Shown here piece after piece: positions 1 to 8,229 of a DNA stretch of 28,125 bases. The position numbers and the translations under genes are program-made. The DNA is taken from assembly GCA_948956705.1 (NCBI GenBank), contig CARCZS010000030.1:1-28125 (forward strand), written 5' to 3'. The DNA is from an uncultured Phocaeicola sp. GTDB taxonomy: Bacteria; Bacteroidota; Bacteroidia; Bacteroidales; Bacteroidaceae. The stretch's first letter is position 1. Every line of letters begins with the position of its first letter. The notes beneath the pieces are model-generated. The model saw only the letters and a program-made list of their open reading frames with translations, did not search any database and was not told the origin of the DNA.

Positions 1-62
1 AGGGTTTGCCTGCCCGAAGACACAAAGTAAACTGTTTTCGGGCGAGTGAACCTCGCCCCTAC
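1..62. repeat. Dispersed GTAGGGGC palindromic repeat, cut by the window edge
   Basis: The right end, GCCCCTAC at 55-62, is the outer terminus of a nested palindrome. Moving inward come a small hairpin (CGGGCGAG/CTCGCCC) and a TGTTTTCGGGC segment. The left arm (GCCTGCCCGAAG) is truncated by the window start. The same scaffold, GTAGGGGC then a variable hairpin then GCCCGAAAACAG, recurs at 8553-8628 and in part at 5027-5055 and 28111-28125. It lies downstream of tyrS. Confidence 0.7.
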
Positions 63-135
63 GAACGAAACGACAGCATTATCCACGTTTTGACATACCC
101 CCGTCTTATATCTATCAAAAAGAATCTCTCTTTCC

Positions 136-1428
136 TTACTTGGCAATCACCAGATAATAGTTCTTCTTACCGCGTTGAACCAGCAGGTATTTTTCATCCA
201 GCAGGTCGGCAGTCGTAATCACTTGGTCAAAGGCATTTAGTTTCTCTTTATTCAGCGAAACGCCTCCACCTTGAACCAACTTACGCATCTCACCTTTTGA
301 AGCGAAGACAGCAGCGTTATCGACGAATAAATCTACCGCTTTCACACCTTCTGCCAATGCATCACGTGATACCTCAAACTGGGGAACACCTTCGAATACG
401 GCCAGCAACGTGTCTTCATCCAGTTTCTTCAATGCCTCCGAAGTAGCATTACCAAACAGAATGCCTGATGCTTCGACAGCCGCATTGTAGTCTTCTTCCG
501 AATGAACCATAACAGTCACTTCCTTGGCCAGACGCTTCTGCAATACACGCAAATGTGGAGCTTCGGCATGTTCTGCGGTCAATGCTTCCACTTCTTCCTG
601 ACTCAGTGAAGTAAAGATTTTGATGTAGCGGGCAGCATCCTCATCACTTACATTCAACCAGAACTGATAGAATTTGTAAGGAGAAGTATAACGGGGATCC
701 AACCAGATGTTACCTGATTCAGTCTTACCGAACTTGCCACCATCGGCCTTTGTAATCAACGGACAAGTCAAAGCAAATACTTCGCCACCGTTGGTACGGC
801 GAATCAACTCGGCACCGGTAGTAATGTTACCCCATTGGTCAGAGCCACCCATCTGAAGTTTACAGCCTTTTGTTTCGTATAAGTGCAGGAAGTCATAACC
901 CTGCAACAGCTGGTAAGTAAATTCTGTAAATGACAAACCGTCACGGGCTTCACCGTTCAAACGTTTCTGTACAGAATCCTTAGCCATCATATAGTTCACT
1001 GTGATATGCTTACCTACCTCACGGGCAAAATCAAGGAAAGTAAAATCCTTCATCCAATCATAGTTATTCACCAATTCGGCTTTGTTGGGAGCATCGCTCT
1101 CAAAGTCCAAGAACTTGGCCAGCTGCTTCTTGATGCAAGCTACGTTGTGACGCAAAGTCTCTTCTGTCAGCAGATTACGTTCCTGCGATTTACCGGAAGG
1201 GTCGCCAATCATACCGGTTGCACCACCTACAAGAGCCAACGGCTTATGACCGCAACGCTGGAAATGACGCAGCATCATCACACCACACAAGTGGCCGATA
1301 TGCAAAGAGTCAGCAGTAGGGTCGATGCCCAGATATGCTGTAACTTGTTCTTTAGCCAATAACTCCTCGGTGCCCGGCATCATTGTATGCACCATTCCAC
1401 GCCATGTTAATTCTTCTACAAAATTCAT
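136..1428 (-). CDS. tyrS: Tyrosine--tRNA ligase
   Basis: Class I aminoacyl-tRNA synthetase that activates tyrosine with ATP and charges tRNA-Tyr in the cytosol. The protein is 430 aa, normal for the bacterial TyrRS family. The HIGH motif is intact at residues 43-46 (SLHIGHL). The KMSKS loop appears as KFGKT at about 232-236, the usual bacterial TyrRS variant. The tyrosine-binding segment [11 protein letters not shown] lies at about 191-201. The last 70 residues look like an S4 RNA-binding domain ([11 protein letters not shown]). The ATG start puts the Rossmann fold at the usual distance. It is the last gene of a minus-strand housekeeping block, 79 bp below the TatD-like gene, and probably has its own promoter (box at 1474-1481). 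Confidence 0.97.
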   Translation of the reverse strand: MNFVEELTWRGMVHTMMPGTEELLAKEQVTAYLGIDPTADSLHIGHLCGVMMLRHFQRCGHKPLALVGGATGMIGDPSGKSQERNLLTEETLRHNVACIKKQLAKFLDFESDAPNKAELVNNYDWMKDFTFLDFAREVGKHITVNYMMAKDSVQKRLNGEARDGLSFTEFTYQLLQGYDFLHLYETKGCKLQMGGSDQWGNITTGAELIRRTNGGEVFALTCPLITKADGGKFGKTESGNIWLDPRYTSPYKFYQFWLNVSDEDAARYIKIFTSLSQEEVEALTAEHAEAPHLRVLQKRLAKEVTVMVHSEEDYNAAVEASGILFGNATSEALKKLDEDTLLAVFEGVPQFEVSRDALAEGVKAVDLFVDNAAVFASKGEMRKLVQGGGVSLNKEKLNAFDQVITTADLLDEKYLLVQRGKKNYYLVIAK

Positions 1429-1473
1429 CGAATGATTAATCTATTTAATTGTTTGATTTATACTTTAATGCCA

Positions 1474-1481
1474 CAAAAGTA
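1474..1481 (-). promoter_or_regulatory. -7 box of the tyrS promoter
   Basis: On the minus strand this reads TACTTTTG, an exact match to the Bacteroidetes -7 consensus TAnnTTTG, 45 bp upstream of the tyrS ATG in the gap after the TatD-like gene. No clear TTTG -33 box is visible, only a GTTGTTT stretch at about the right distance. Confidence 0.5.
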
Positions 1482-1507
1482 CGACTCTTTATCTGAAGAA
1501 ACAACTC

Positions 1508-2137
1508 TTATCGCCGAAAAAAGATTTTTCCCGCATTTTCGGCTATCTGCATGGAAAGCTCTTCTACGGTCACCCGCCGCACTTCGGCAATGCCCTTTAT
1601 GATGTCACGGACGGGCATCCGGCTTTCATCCGTCTCGGTCAGCAAGCACTCCAAAGGAATCTCCTGCAACACAGGTAGTTGATACTTCTCTCCTATCGAA
1701 AGACGAATATCCTCGCGCAGCAACATCCGGGCTATATTCACATTATTACGGAAGCCGTGTACCACCCACGGCATGCTTGGACGGAATTTTCTTTTCAGCT
1801 CCACCAACTCGTTAAAGGCTTTCACACAATGAATGACCAACGGTTTGCCTATCTCTTCCGCCAACAAGATTTGTCGTTCAAATACTTCTTTCTGAAGCAT
1901 CGGATTCGTCGAGGTCATTTTATCGAGCCCTGCCTCGCCAATAGCCAGCACAGCAGGATGTGTCACCGCTTTGCGCAGCAGTTCCCACTCTTCCTCCCAC
2001 CTGCCTCCCACCCTCCACGGATGAATGCCCACAGAATAATAATTTCCCTCTATGGGACAGAAAGCGGCAGGTTCTACATTCAGAATGCTTTCGCCCGCTA
2101 TCGGAGCCGCATAATGAGTATGGATATCAAGTAACAT
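1508..2137 (-). CDS. TatD-family metal-dependent hydrolase
   Basis: Amidohydrolase-fold TIM barrel of the TatD family, whose members are Mg-dependent DNases/exonucleases and related hydrolases. The metal ligands are present: HTH (H6, H8), a GIHP segment (H39), E68 in IGEAGLD, H103 in VIHCVKA, H127 in VVHGFR and D170 in TETDES. At 209 aa it is shorter than the roughly 260 aa of E. coli TatD, because the inter-strand segments are short rather than because an end is missing. It starts at ATG, 13 bp after the yidD stop, so it is probably co-transcribed with rnpA and yidD. The exact substrate cannot be read from the sequence. Confidence 0.88.
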   Translation of the reverse strand: MLLDIHTHYAAPIAGESILNVEPAAFCPIEGNYYSVGIHPWRVGGRWEEEWELLRKAVTHPAVLAIGEAGLDKMTSTNPMLQKEVFERQILLAEEIGKPLVIHCVKAFNELVELKRKFRPSMPWVVHGFRNNVNIARMLLREDIRLSIGEKYQLPVLQEIPLECLLTETDESRMPVRDIIKGIAEVRRVTVEELSMQIAENAGKIFFRR

Positions 2138-2150
2138 AAAATGCTATAGT

Positions 2151-2372
2151 TTAAGGGACAGGATCGTATCCCGAACCACCCCACGGATGGCAACGCAACA
2201 AACGGCGGACGGCCAGATACAAACCCTTAAAAGGGCCATGTTTCTTAATCGCCTCGATAGCATATTCGGAACAAGTGGGAACAAAACGACAGGAAGGCGG
2301 AGTCATGGGAGAAATATAACCCCGGTAGAAATAAATAGGGAGTAGCAGAAGACGTGAAAGCAGCTTTTTCAT
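2151..2372 (-). CDS. yidD: Membrane protein insertion efficiency factor YidD
   Basis: Small 73-aa protein that aids YidC-dependent insertion of inner-membrane proteins. The family signature is nearly complete: FYRGYISP, then [11 protein letters not shown] with the paired cysteines, an amphipathic segment [16 protein letters not shown], and the ending GGSGYDPVP. The start codon overlaps the rnpA stop by four bases (ATGA), which implies translational coupling. The rnpA-yidD order is conserved in bacteria. Usually yidC and rpmH are close by; neither is here, as is common in Bacteroidetes. Confidence 0.95.
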   Translation of the reverse strand: MKKLLSRLLLLPIYFYRGYISPMTPPSCRFVPTCSEYAIEAIKKHGPFKGLYLAVRRLLRCHPWGGSGYDPVP

Positions 2373-2758
2373 TCTATTTTTTCTATTATATGAAACAGTA
2401 ACCTCTTCACCTTCTCCTCTACCTCAGCCGAAGGATGGATTTCGTTGTCCAACCATATAAAGGCTAAAACCAGTCTTTTGTCCTTGGCAACCAGTGCATC
2501 TGTCAGTAGCCGTTTATTCTTGCGGTATGCTTCACGCACCTGGCGTTTCACCAAATTGCGTTTTACCGCCCGCTTGAAGCGTTTCTTAGGGACACTTATC
2601 AAGATAGAAGCAGGTGCCTCCCCCTCCGAAGCATCCAGCCACATATACACCACACGCAAGGGGAAAGCCGGAAAAGATTTGTTTCCACCGGCAAAAAGAC
2701 GTTCTATCATCGCCTTGCTGTTCAATCGTTCCGCTTTGCTAAGTGTATATTCTGCCAT
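2369..2758 (-). CDS. rnpA: Ribonuclease P protein component
   Basis: Protein subunit of RNase P, which supports the catalytic RNA in trimming tRNA 5' leaders. The family motif is clear ([18 protein letters not shown], the RNR box), as is the N-terminal [10 protein letters not shown] segment that contacts substrate. I chose the ATG at 2758 ([10 protein letters not shown], 129 aa), which has a GGAAAAG ribosome site just upstream. An in-frame GTG at 2803 would add 15 residues, but it overlaps the likely -7 box (2803-2810) and so should lie upstream of the mRNA start. The stop overlaps yidD by four bases. Confidence 0.93.
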   Translation of the reverse strand: MAEYTLSKAERLNSKAMIERLFAGGNKSFPAFPLRVVYMWLDASEGEAPASILISVPKKRFKRAVKRNLVKRQVREAYRKNKRLLTDALVAKDKRLVLAFIWLDNEIHPSAEVEEKVKRLLFHIIEKIE

Positions 2759-2776
2759 AGTTTTACTTTTCCATAT

Positions 2777-2796
2777 AAAAAGAAACCGAGGGTTTC
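2777..2796 (-). terminator. Hairpin plus T-run between hemD and rnpA
   Basis: The minus strand reads GAAACC-CTC-GGTTTC followed by TTTTT, the form of a short Rho-independent terminator with a 6-bp stem. It could stop hemD transcripts. It also lies almost exactly where rnpA transcription should start, so it may instead be a 5' hairpin of the rnpA mRNA. A weaker CCCG-AAAT-CGGG stem followed by GGGTTTT sits just upstream at about 2824-2842. Confidence 0.45.
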
Positions 2797-2802
2797 GGAT
2801 CA

Positions 2803-2810
2803 CAAAGTTA
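2803..2810 (-). promoter_or_regulatory. -7 box of the rnpA promoter
   Basis: The minus strand reads TAACTTTG, an exact TAnnTTTG match, 45 bp before the chosen rnpA ATG. No good -33 TTTG was seen at the usual 18-20 bp spacing. Confidence 0.45.
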
Positions 2811-2858
2811 TAACTTTTTGATACAAAACCCCCGATTTCGGGCTATAAACTAAAAAAA

Positions 2859-3608
2859 TTAATCTTTGTTACGTTCACGGATAAACATATCCAGTGCAGC
2901 CGTCATTGAAGGAGCTTCCACAGTAGGAGCTTCCAGGTCAAGACGCAAACCGGCTTCTTTGACCGCTTTAGCCGTTGCAGGACCAAAACATCCGATGGCA
3001 ATCTCTTTTTGGTCGAACTCAGGGAAGTTTTTCATCAATGAGTTGATTCCGGCAGGACTGAAGAACAGCAACATATCGTAATCAAAATTTTCTTCGGGAG
3101 TGAAATCGTTGCTTACTGTGCGATACATCACTACCTCAGTGTGTTGAATCTTCTTGCCGTCCAATGCATTTCTAATCTCGTCATTGTGCACGTCCGACAT
3201 CGGAACAAGATACTTCTCAGTGCCATGTTTAACAATGGATGGAAGCAAATCCGCAAATTTACCGGTCGCTCCAAAGAACACTTTGCGTTTACGATACTGC
3301 ACATACTTCTGTATATACAAGGCAATTGTTTCGGAAGTACAGAAATACTTCATTGTCTCGGGTATGGTAACACGTAATTCAGCACATAGGCTGAAAAAGT
3401 GATCAATAGCGTGTCTTGAAGTAAATATCACTGCTGTATGATCAAGAATAGAGACTTTTTGTTGTCTGAACTCTTTGGCCGACAAGCTCTCAACTTTGAT
3501 GAACGGGCGAAAATCAATTTTCACACCGTACTTCTCAGCTATATCATAATATGGCGACTTTTCAGAAGTCGGCTTCGGCTGAGATACGAGGACTTTTTTT
3601 ATTTTCAA
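2859..3608 (-). CDS. hemD: Uroporphyrinogen-III synthase
   Basis: Cytosolic enzyme that closes hydroxymethylbilane to uroporphyrinogen III in tetrapyrrole synthesis. The protein is 249 aa, normal for the family. Sequence identity in HemD is low everywhere. The two-lobed alpha/beta pattern is visible: an N-terminal VLVSQPKP strand, then IFTSRHAIDHF and LLFFSPAGINSLMKNFP, then IGCFGPATAKAVKEAGL near the C-terminus, which matches the 'T/S-x-x-A' substrate-binding loops. The start codon appears to be TTG (3606-3608), with no nearby ATG giving the usual MKIKK-type N-terminus. It follows DUF4271 by four bases. A TACTTTTG box inside that gene may give it an extra promoter. Confidence 0.88.
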   Translation of the reverse strand: MKIKKVLVSQPKPTSEKSPYYDIAEKYGVKIDFRPFIKVESLSAKEFRQQKVSILDHTAVIFTSRHAIDHFFSLCAELRVTIPETMKYFCTSETIALYIQKYVQYRKRKVFFGATGKFADLLPSIVKHGTEKYLVPMSDVHNDEIRNALDGKKIQHTEVVMYRTVSNDFTPEENFDYDMLLFFSPAGINSLMKNFPEFDQKEIAIGCFGPATAKAVKEAGLRLDLEAPTVEAPSMTAALDMFIRERNKD

Positions 3609-3612
3609 TGTA

Positions 3613-4425
3613 CTAAAAATTTAAAACCAAAATGTTGTTCGCTATAACTATCCCCTTCCACAGTATCAGGTCAGGGAGAATTTCTAGGGCACAAAAGTAC
3701 AGAATTAAATGGAGAATGCCATGAATTCTGTTGAAAAAGTTATTAATGCACTTATAAAACAGCAGAATTTTAGCAATTATTATAACAAAACCGATAAAAT
3801 AAGGCGCAAGTTGCGGTGATAAATCAAAATAGACAATCAAAAGGACAATGGGGAAAAGCAGAAAACCGGCTCCGATTATCACGTTAAAATACGATTCTAT
3901 CCAAATCATATTCTTGATTTTGTTAAAAAATATCCAATTCACAAAGCTATATGCCAGCCACTTAAACAACAAGAAGAGAACCACACATCCTATGAAAATA
4001 CTCAATAACAGATAGTGGGGTACAACGCGGAATAAGAGCAAATCGTGGTCCGAAAAATAATCATATACACAGAAACCGGCAAGGATGCAGGTCTGGAAAA
4101 TCAGGCCTAGTGTATAACGGACATCCGAGGCAGTGGTATCGTCAAACAAGCTGGCACGCTCTTTCGACAAGGAGAAATTCTTAAACTGTTGCTCCAGATG
4201 TTTCTTTCCGTGGGCAAGGACGTAGGACACCAGGATGAAACACAGAAACAAGACACTGGTCACCATCCAATCCGACCGAAGCTGATAAGGTATTTGTTCT
4301 CCTCTCATCCCTTCTTGTCTGGTGACATGATGTACCTTTTGCGTCAAAGTCGTATCCACACGGCTTTGTTCTTCGGCATATAGCTGAAGCAGGTATTCTA
4401 TTCCGGGATGACAGTTTTCGCTCAT
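3613..4425 (-). CDS. DUF4271 multi-pass membrane protein
   Basis: A 270-aa integral membrane protein of the Bacteroidetes DUF4271 family, function unknown. The first 50 residues are soluble and polar. Hydrophobic segments follow at about 53-72, 105-125, 133-165, 180-203, 210-230 and 235-262, consistent with about six passes. The start codon overlaps the LOG-family gene stop by four bases (ATGA), and hemD follows four bases after its stop, so it belongs to a tightly packed transcription unit. The assignment rests on neighbourhood and topology more than on a recognisable motif. Confidence 0.75.
   Translation of the reverse strand: MSENCHPGIEYLLQLYAEEQSRVDTTLTQKVHHVTRQEGMRGEQIPYQLRSDWMVTSVLFLCFILVSYVLAHGKKHLEQQFKNFSLSKERASLFDDTTASDVRYTLGLIFQTCILAGFCVYDYFSDHDLLLFRVVPHYLLLSIFIGCVVLFLLFKWLAYSFVNWIFFNKIKNMIWIESYFNVIIGAGFLLFPIVLLIVYFDLSPQLAPYFIGFVIIIAKILLFYKCINNFFNRIHGILHLILYFCALEILPDLILWKGIVIANNILVLNF
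3692..3699 (-). promoter_or_regulatory. Possible internal -7 box for hemD
   Basis: The minus strand reads TACTTTTG within the 3' end of the DUF4271 gene, 84 bp upstream of the hemD start. It matches TAnnTTTG exactly but has no -33 partner. Such eight-base matches also arise by chance. Confidence 0.3.
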
Positions 4426-5012
4426 ATCGCTGCAAATTTACGGATTTCTTTGTTCCAGACAGGTGTTGTATAGAGTAAATTGACGGCCTCTTCGGGTTCA
4501 GAAGCTACTTTCCAGATAGCGCCATGCTCTTTTCGCATAAAGTTCTCGTCTACTGCCCTTTGCATCATATCCAACAGGGAGTCATAAAAGCCGTTGATAT
4601 TCAAGATAATAATGGGATTGAGATAGAGTCCCAATTGCTTCCATGTAATGATTTCGAGTAGTTCTTCCAATGTTCCGCATCCGCCCGGCAAAGCAATCAC
4701 TCCATCCGACAAATCGGCCATCATCCGTTTGCGTTCATGCATGGTCTCGGTTTCAATCAGTTTGGTCAGCCCGGTGTGATGCCATCCCTGTTCTACCATA
4801 AAATGCGGGATAACGCCTGTCACAGTACCACCGGCAGCCAATGCCGCATTGGAGGTTGCGGCCATCAGACCGATACAGCCTGCGCCATTAATCAGATTAA
4901 TCCGCTTTTCCGCCAAAAGACGTCCCAGTTCCCCGGCAGCATCAAAATATTCTTTTGCAATCTTTGTGCTGGATGCACTATAGACACATACGTTTTTTAT
5001 ATCGTTCATCAT
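4422..5012 (-). CDS. LOG-family (TIGR00730) Rossmann-fold protein
   Basis: Member of the LOG/lysine-decarboxylase-like family. Characterised members hydrolyse nucleoside 5'-monophosphates such as cytokinin riboside monophosphate to free base and ribose 5-phosphate. The diagnostic PGGCGTLEELLE motif (PGGxGTxxE) is at about 109-120, preceded by the ERKRMMADLSDGVIALPGG strand. The N-terminal VCVYSASS and INGAGCIGLMAATSNAAL segments form the nucleotide-binding face. The length, 196 aa, is normal. It is not a lysine decarboxylase despite older annotations. The substrate in this organism is unknown. Two adjacent ATG codons could start it (5012 or 5009). Confidence 0.9.
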   Translation of the reverse strand: MMNDIKNVCVYSASSTKIAKEYFDAAGELGRLLAEKRINLINGAGCIGLMAATSNAALAAGGTVTGVIPHFMVEQGWHHTGLTKLIETETMHERKRMMADLSDGVIALPGGCGTLEELLEIITWKQLGLYLNPIIILNINGFYDSLLDMMQRAVDENFMRKEHGAIWKVASEPEEAVNLLYTTPVWNKEIRKFAAI

Positions 5013-5026
5013 TGTAAAGCCTTATA

Positions 5027-5055
5027 TTTTCGGGCGGAGTGAATCCGCCCGAAAA
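5027..5055. repeat. Perfect palindrome related to the GTAGGGGC repeats
   Basis: TTTTCGGGCGGA and TCCGCCCGAAAA flank a five-base loop (GTGAA), giving a 12-bp perfect inverted repeat between metK and the LOG gene. It shares the TTTTCGGGCG-AGTGAA core with the element at 1-62. No T-run follows the stem on either strand beyond the stem itself, so it looks like a half element of the dispersed repeat rather than a classical terminator, although it may slow transcription between the genes. Confidence 0.65.
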
Positions 5056-5079
5056 CACACCATATCCGGATTCGTTTTT

Positions 5080-6372
5080 TTATAAACCGAATGTTTCCTT
5101 TATCTTATCCACATAATCCAGCTTTTCCCAAGTAAACAACTCCACTTCCAGTGTCTTGGTCTCATGATACATAGATTCATAAGTCTTGGTCACCACCTTC
5201 GGTTCACGTCCCATGTGACCGTAAGAAGCTGTTTCTTCATAAATCGGGTTACGCAGTTTCAGACGTTCTTCGATAGCCTTCGGGCGGAGGTCGAACAACT
5301 CGTCTATTTTCCTGGCTATTTCGCCGTCGGTCATCTTCACATTGCTGCGACCGTAAGTGTTCACATAGATATTGATAGGACGGGCCACACCGATGGCATA
5401 CGAAACCTGAACCAGCATTTCATCGGCTACACCGGCTGCCACCATATTCTTGGCAATGTGACGGGCGGCGTATGCAGCACTGCGGTCTACTTTACTGGGG
5501 TCTTTACCCGAGAAAGCACCACCACCGTGAGCGCCTTTTCCACCGTAAGTATCAACAATAATCTTACGTCCGGTCAGACCGGTATCTCCGTGAGGGCCAC
5601 CGATAACAAATTTACCGGTAGGATTCACATGATAGATTATCCGGTCATTGAACAGAGCCAGCACGTCTTCATTATGAATTTCTGCAATGACGCGGGGCAT
5701 CAGGATTTCAATTACATCTTTGCGAATCTTCGCCAGCATCTCTTCATCGGCCTTCTGTTGAGCTTCTTTGGAGCCGTCGGCGGGAGTAACAAACTCGTCG
5801 TGTTGGGTAGAAACCACAATGGTATCGATACGGACAGGTTTTCCGTTATCGTCATATTCGATAGTCACCTGACTCTTTGCATCGGGACGGAGGTAAGTCA
5901 TTACCTTTCCTTCGCGACGAATTTCAGCCAGAACCATCAGCAGTTTATGTGCCAAGTCGAGTGACAACGGCATATAATTTTCTGTTTCGTTGGTAGCATA
6001 GCCGAACATCATTCCCTGGTCGCCTGCACCCTGATTCATCGGGTCTTCGCGTTCTACGCCACGGTTGATGTCTGCGCTCTGCTCGTGAATAGCCGAGAAC
6101 ACACCGCACGAATTTCCTTCGAACATATATTCGCTTTTGGTATAACCGATGCGGTTAATCACTTCACGTGCAATACGTTGCAAGTCTACATACGCTTTTG
6201 TTTTCACTTCTCCAGCCAGCACCACCTGTCCGGTAGTTACCAGGGTTTCGCAAGCTACTTTCGAACTGGGGTCGAATGCCAACAGTTTGTCAAGCACAGC
6301 GTCCGATATTTGATCGGCCACTTTGTCGGGGTGTCCTTCTGACACCGATTCGGATGTGAATAAGTATCCCAT
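5080..6372 (-). CDS. metK: S-adenosylmethionine synthetase
   Basis: Makes SAM from ATP and methionine in the cytosol. The protein is 430 aa, about 45 longer than E. coli MetK, a normal size for Bacteroidetes, which carry insertions between domains. Signatures seen: [16 protein letters not shown] at about 14-29 (ATP/Mg site), the [12 protein letters not shown] hexapeptide region at about 116, [21 protein letters not shown], and the glycine-rich P-loop-like [19 protein letters not shown]. It is the first gene of the minus-strand block and has about a 155-nt leader with partial S-box similarity. Its product feeds queA, miaB and the methyltransferase further along the window. Confidence 0.98.
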   Translation of the reverse strand: MGYLFTSESVSEGHPDKVADQISDAVLDKLLAFDPSSKVACETLVTTGQVVLAGEVKTKAYVDLQRIAREVINRIGYTKSEYMFEGNSCGVFSAIHEQSADINRGVEREDPMNQGAGDQGMMFGYATNETENYMPLSLDLAHKLLMVLAEIRREGKVMTYLRPDAKSQVTIEYDDNGKPVRIDTIVVSTQHDEFVTPADGSKEAQQKADEEMLAKIRKDVIEILMPRVIAEIHNEDVLALFNDRIIYHVNPTGKFVIGGPHGDTGLTGRKIIVDTYGGKGAHGGGAFSGKDPSKVDRSAAYAARHIAKNMVAAGVADEMLVQVSYAIGVARPINIYVNTYGRSNVKMTDGEIARKIDELFDLRPKAIEERLKLRNPIYEETASYGHMGREPKVVTKTYESMYHETKTLEVELFTWEKLDYVDKIKETFGL

Positions 6373-6534
6373 TTTGAATATAAAATTAAGAATTTAAAAC
6401 TAAAAGTTAATTCGTTATCAAACGGGGGAATTAAATCAGAGTAGAAATTATACGGAAGAAAGTCAATGTATTATTTTAGCATTTTTTTCTGTGGTTGCAA
6501 GCTACTCAAATCTCTCCACTGTTTTTAACGGCCG
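6373..6534 (-). promoter_or_regulatory. Long metK leader with partial S-box-like sequence
   Basis: Between the putative metK promoter and the ATG lies about 155 nt of leader. Reading the minus strand from about 6518 gives, in order, GTGGAGAGA, then GCAACCAC, then AAAAAATGCTAAAAT. GTGG and CCAC can pair. This order resembles the conserved SAM-I riboswitch landmarks (GGAGGGA, GCAACC, GGTGCTAA). The space for the P3 helix between GCAACC and TGCTAA is missing, and I could not pair a convincing P1. It may be a strongly derived element or a coincidence. Confidence 0.25.
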
Positions 6535-6542
6535 CAAAGATA
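6535..6542 (-). promoter_or_regulatory. -7 box of the metK promoter
   Basis: The minus strand reads TATCTTTG, an exact match to TAnnTTTG, in the divergent gap between metK and the MFS gene. A -33 TTTG at the expected spacing is not evident. Confidence 0.5.
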
Positions 6543-6638
6543 AGCATTATTCTCCAAGCCGCATACTATTTAGCAACTCTTTAACACAGGTTCCTTAATT
6601 ATTTAGAAGAAATTAAACCGAGTCTGCCCGATTTACGT

Positions 6639-6646
6639 TAATTTTG
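6639..6646 (+). promoter_or_regulatory. -7 box directly upstream of the MFS ATG
   Basis: TAATTTTG matches TAnnTTTG exactly, and only four bases separate it from the ATG at 6651. If it is used, the transcript would start at or next to the start codon and the mRNA would be leaderless or nearly so. No clear -33 box is present. Confidence 0.45.
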
Positions 6647-6650
6647 CAAC

Positions 6651-8027
6651 ATGAATAAAGAAAAGATTGCATTTATACCACGACAATATTTAGCTGTAAT
6701 AGCCGTATTGCTGGCTATTATGATGTCAGTTCTGGATGGGACGATTATGAATATCGCCCTGCCTACGCTAGCACACGATTTCGATGTAACCCCCTCAACG
6801 GCCATTTGGATTGTCAATGCCTACCAATTGGTTATCACCATGACACTGCTTTCCTTCGCCTCATTGGGCGACATCTATGGATACAGGCGCATATTCCTTA
6901 TCGGTATTTCTATATTTGTCGGTGCATCATTGGCTTGTGCCTTATCCGCTTCTTTCTGGATGCTGACGGCGGCACGCGTCATCCAAGGATTCGGAGCCGC
7001 ATGTGTAATGAGTGTCAACACGGCACTTATCCGATTGATTTATCCGCCACAAATATTGGGACGCGGCATGGGAGTGAACGCCATGGTCGTTGCAGTTTCG
7101 GCAGCAGCCGGACCGTCCATCGCCGGCAGTATTCTGGCCTTGGGAAGCTGGCACTGGCTGTTTGTCATCAACATCCCGTTGGGACTGGCGGCACTCATCA
7201 TCGGCCATCGCTTGCTACCGCACAATCCGCCTGTCGAAAAACGACATAAGTTCGATAAAATCAGTGCAATAGCCAATGCACTGACTTTCGGACTGCTGAT
7301 TTATTCTTTGGAGGGCTTTGCACATTCCGAGAACCGCGACTTCATCGGACTGCAAATCGTGATGCTGGCCATCATAGGAACATTCTTCATCCGCCGGCAA
7401 CTCAAACAAGAAGCCCCCATCCTGCCGGTCGACTTAATGCGTATCCCTATCTTTGCACTCTCCATCGGTACATCCATCACTTCATTCACGGCACAAATGT
7501 TGGCAATGGTGTCCTTGCCTTTCTTTATGCAGAATGTATTACATTATAATGCCGTCGAAATCGGACTGTTGCTGACTCCCTGGCCTTTGGCCACGATATT
7601 GACAGCCCCTCTTGCCGGACGACTTGTAGAGCGTGTGCATCCGGGACTGTTGGGAGGAATGGGAATGGCCGTATTTGCAGCAGGACTTTTCTCACTCTAT
7701 ATTCTTCCCGAGCATCCCGAAAGCTGGAATATTGTATGGCGGATGGCTCTCTGCGGTATGGGCTTCGGACTGTTTCAAACTCCCAATAATGTCACCATTG
7801 TCTCTTCCGCCCCTACCCGACGGAGCGGTGGCGCAAGCGGCATGCTGGGGACAGCCCGGTTACTGGGACAAACATTAGGCACTACATTGGTGGCGTTGCT
7901 TTTCCGAATATTCTCTGAAGGAGAACGTGCACAGGCTTGTTTGTTTCTGGCCATATTATTCGCTGTCGGAGCAGGGATAGTGAGCTGTATCCGAATGACA
8001 CAGGCTTCGCCCGCAGGAAAGAAATGA
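6651..8027 (+). CDS. MFS drug-efflux transporter, DHA2 (EmrB/QacA) type
   Basis: Inner-membrane proton-driven exporter, 458 aa. Typical DHA2 features: the first helix ends in SVLDGTIMNIALPTLAHDF, motif A is LGDIYGYRRIFLIG in the first cytoplasmic loop, and motif C is AAGPSIAGSIL in helix 5. Roughly 12-14 hydrophobic segments run along the protein, and it ends in a short basic tail. The family exports lipophilic cations, dyes and antibiotics; the substrate here is unknown. I kept the first ATG because the next methionines (residues 24-25) would delete the first transmembrane helix. It is divergent from metK and stands alone, with no membrane-fusion or TolC partner beside it. Confidence 0.9.
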   Translation: MNKEKIAFIPRQYLAVIAVLLAIMMSVLDGTIMNIALPTLAHDFDVTPSTAIWIVNAYQLVITMTLLSFASLGDIYGYRRIFLIGISIFVGASLACALSASFWMLTAARVIQGFGAACVMSVNTALIRLIYPPQILGRGMGVNAMVVAVSAAAGPSIAGSILALGSWHWLFVINIPLGLAALIIGHRLLPHNPPVEKRHKFDKISAIANALTFGLLIYSLEGFAHSENRDFIGLQIVMLAIIGTFFIRRQLKQEAPILPVDLMRIPIFALSIGTSITSFTAQMLAMVSLPFFMQNVLHYNAVEIGLLLTPWPLATILTAPLAGRLVERVHPGLLGGMGMAVFAAGLFSLYILPEHPESWNIVWRMALCGMGFGLFQTPNNVTIVSSAPTRRSGGASGMLGTARLLGQTLGTTLVALLFRIFSEGERAQACLFLAILFAVGAGIVSCIRMTQASPAGKK

Positions 8028-8096
8028 AAGAACTCCCGAAAACCTGATACGGTATCAGGACAACCGTCAGGATATGACGGAGCCTGACACAATGAC

Positions 8097-8184
8097 ATAT
8101 ATACATGCAGGCTGATGCGTACGTACGTGTAGCCCGATGCATATATACGTGTGGGCTTACGCGTATATACGTATAGGCTGATGC
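8097..8184. repeat. 22-bp tandem repeat array, four copies
   Basis: There are four back-to-back 22-bp units at 8097, 8119, 8141 and 8163. They share a TA-rich alternating half (such as ATATATACGTGT or GTACGTACGTGT) and a GGCTGATGC-like end. Units differ at several positions, so the array is not recent. A degenerate fifth unit may continue to about 8206, and another may precede 8097. The purine/pyrimidine-alternating halves are partly self-complementary. The period is not a multiple of three. Confidence 0.85.
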
Positions 8185-8229
8185 CACCGTATGTGTGAAG
8201 TGTACTGGATTTAGTTGACAACTTCGATG

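Noticed and set aside
2759..2803. GTG-initiated N-terminal extension of rnpA
   Set aside because: It overlaps the likely promoter box and adds residues before the conserved start of the RNase P protein.
5027..5055. Rho-independent terminator for metK
   Set aside because: The stem is strong, but no T-run follows it on the minus strand (it continues AAAATATAAGG), and its core matches the dispersed repeat family.
5164..5964. 266-codon plus-strand open frame opposite metK
   Set aside because: It is a shadow of metK on the other strand; the metK reading is fully conserved through this segment.
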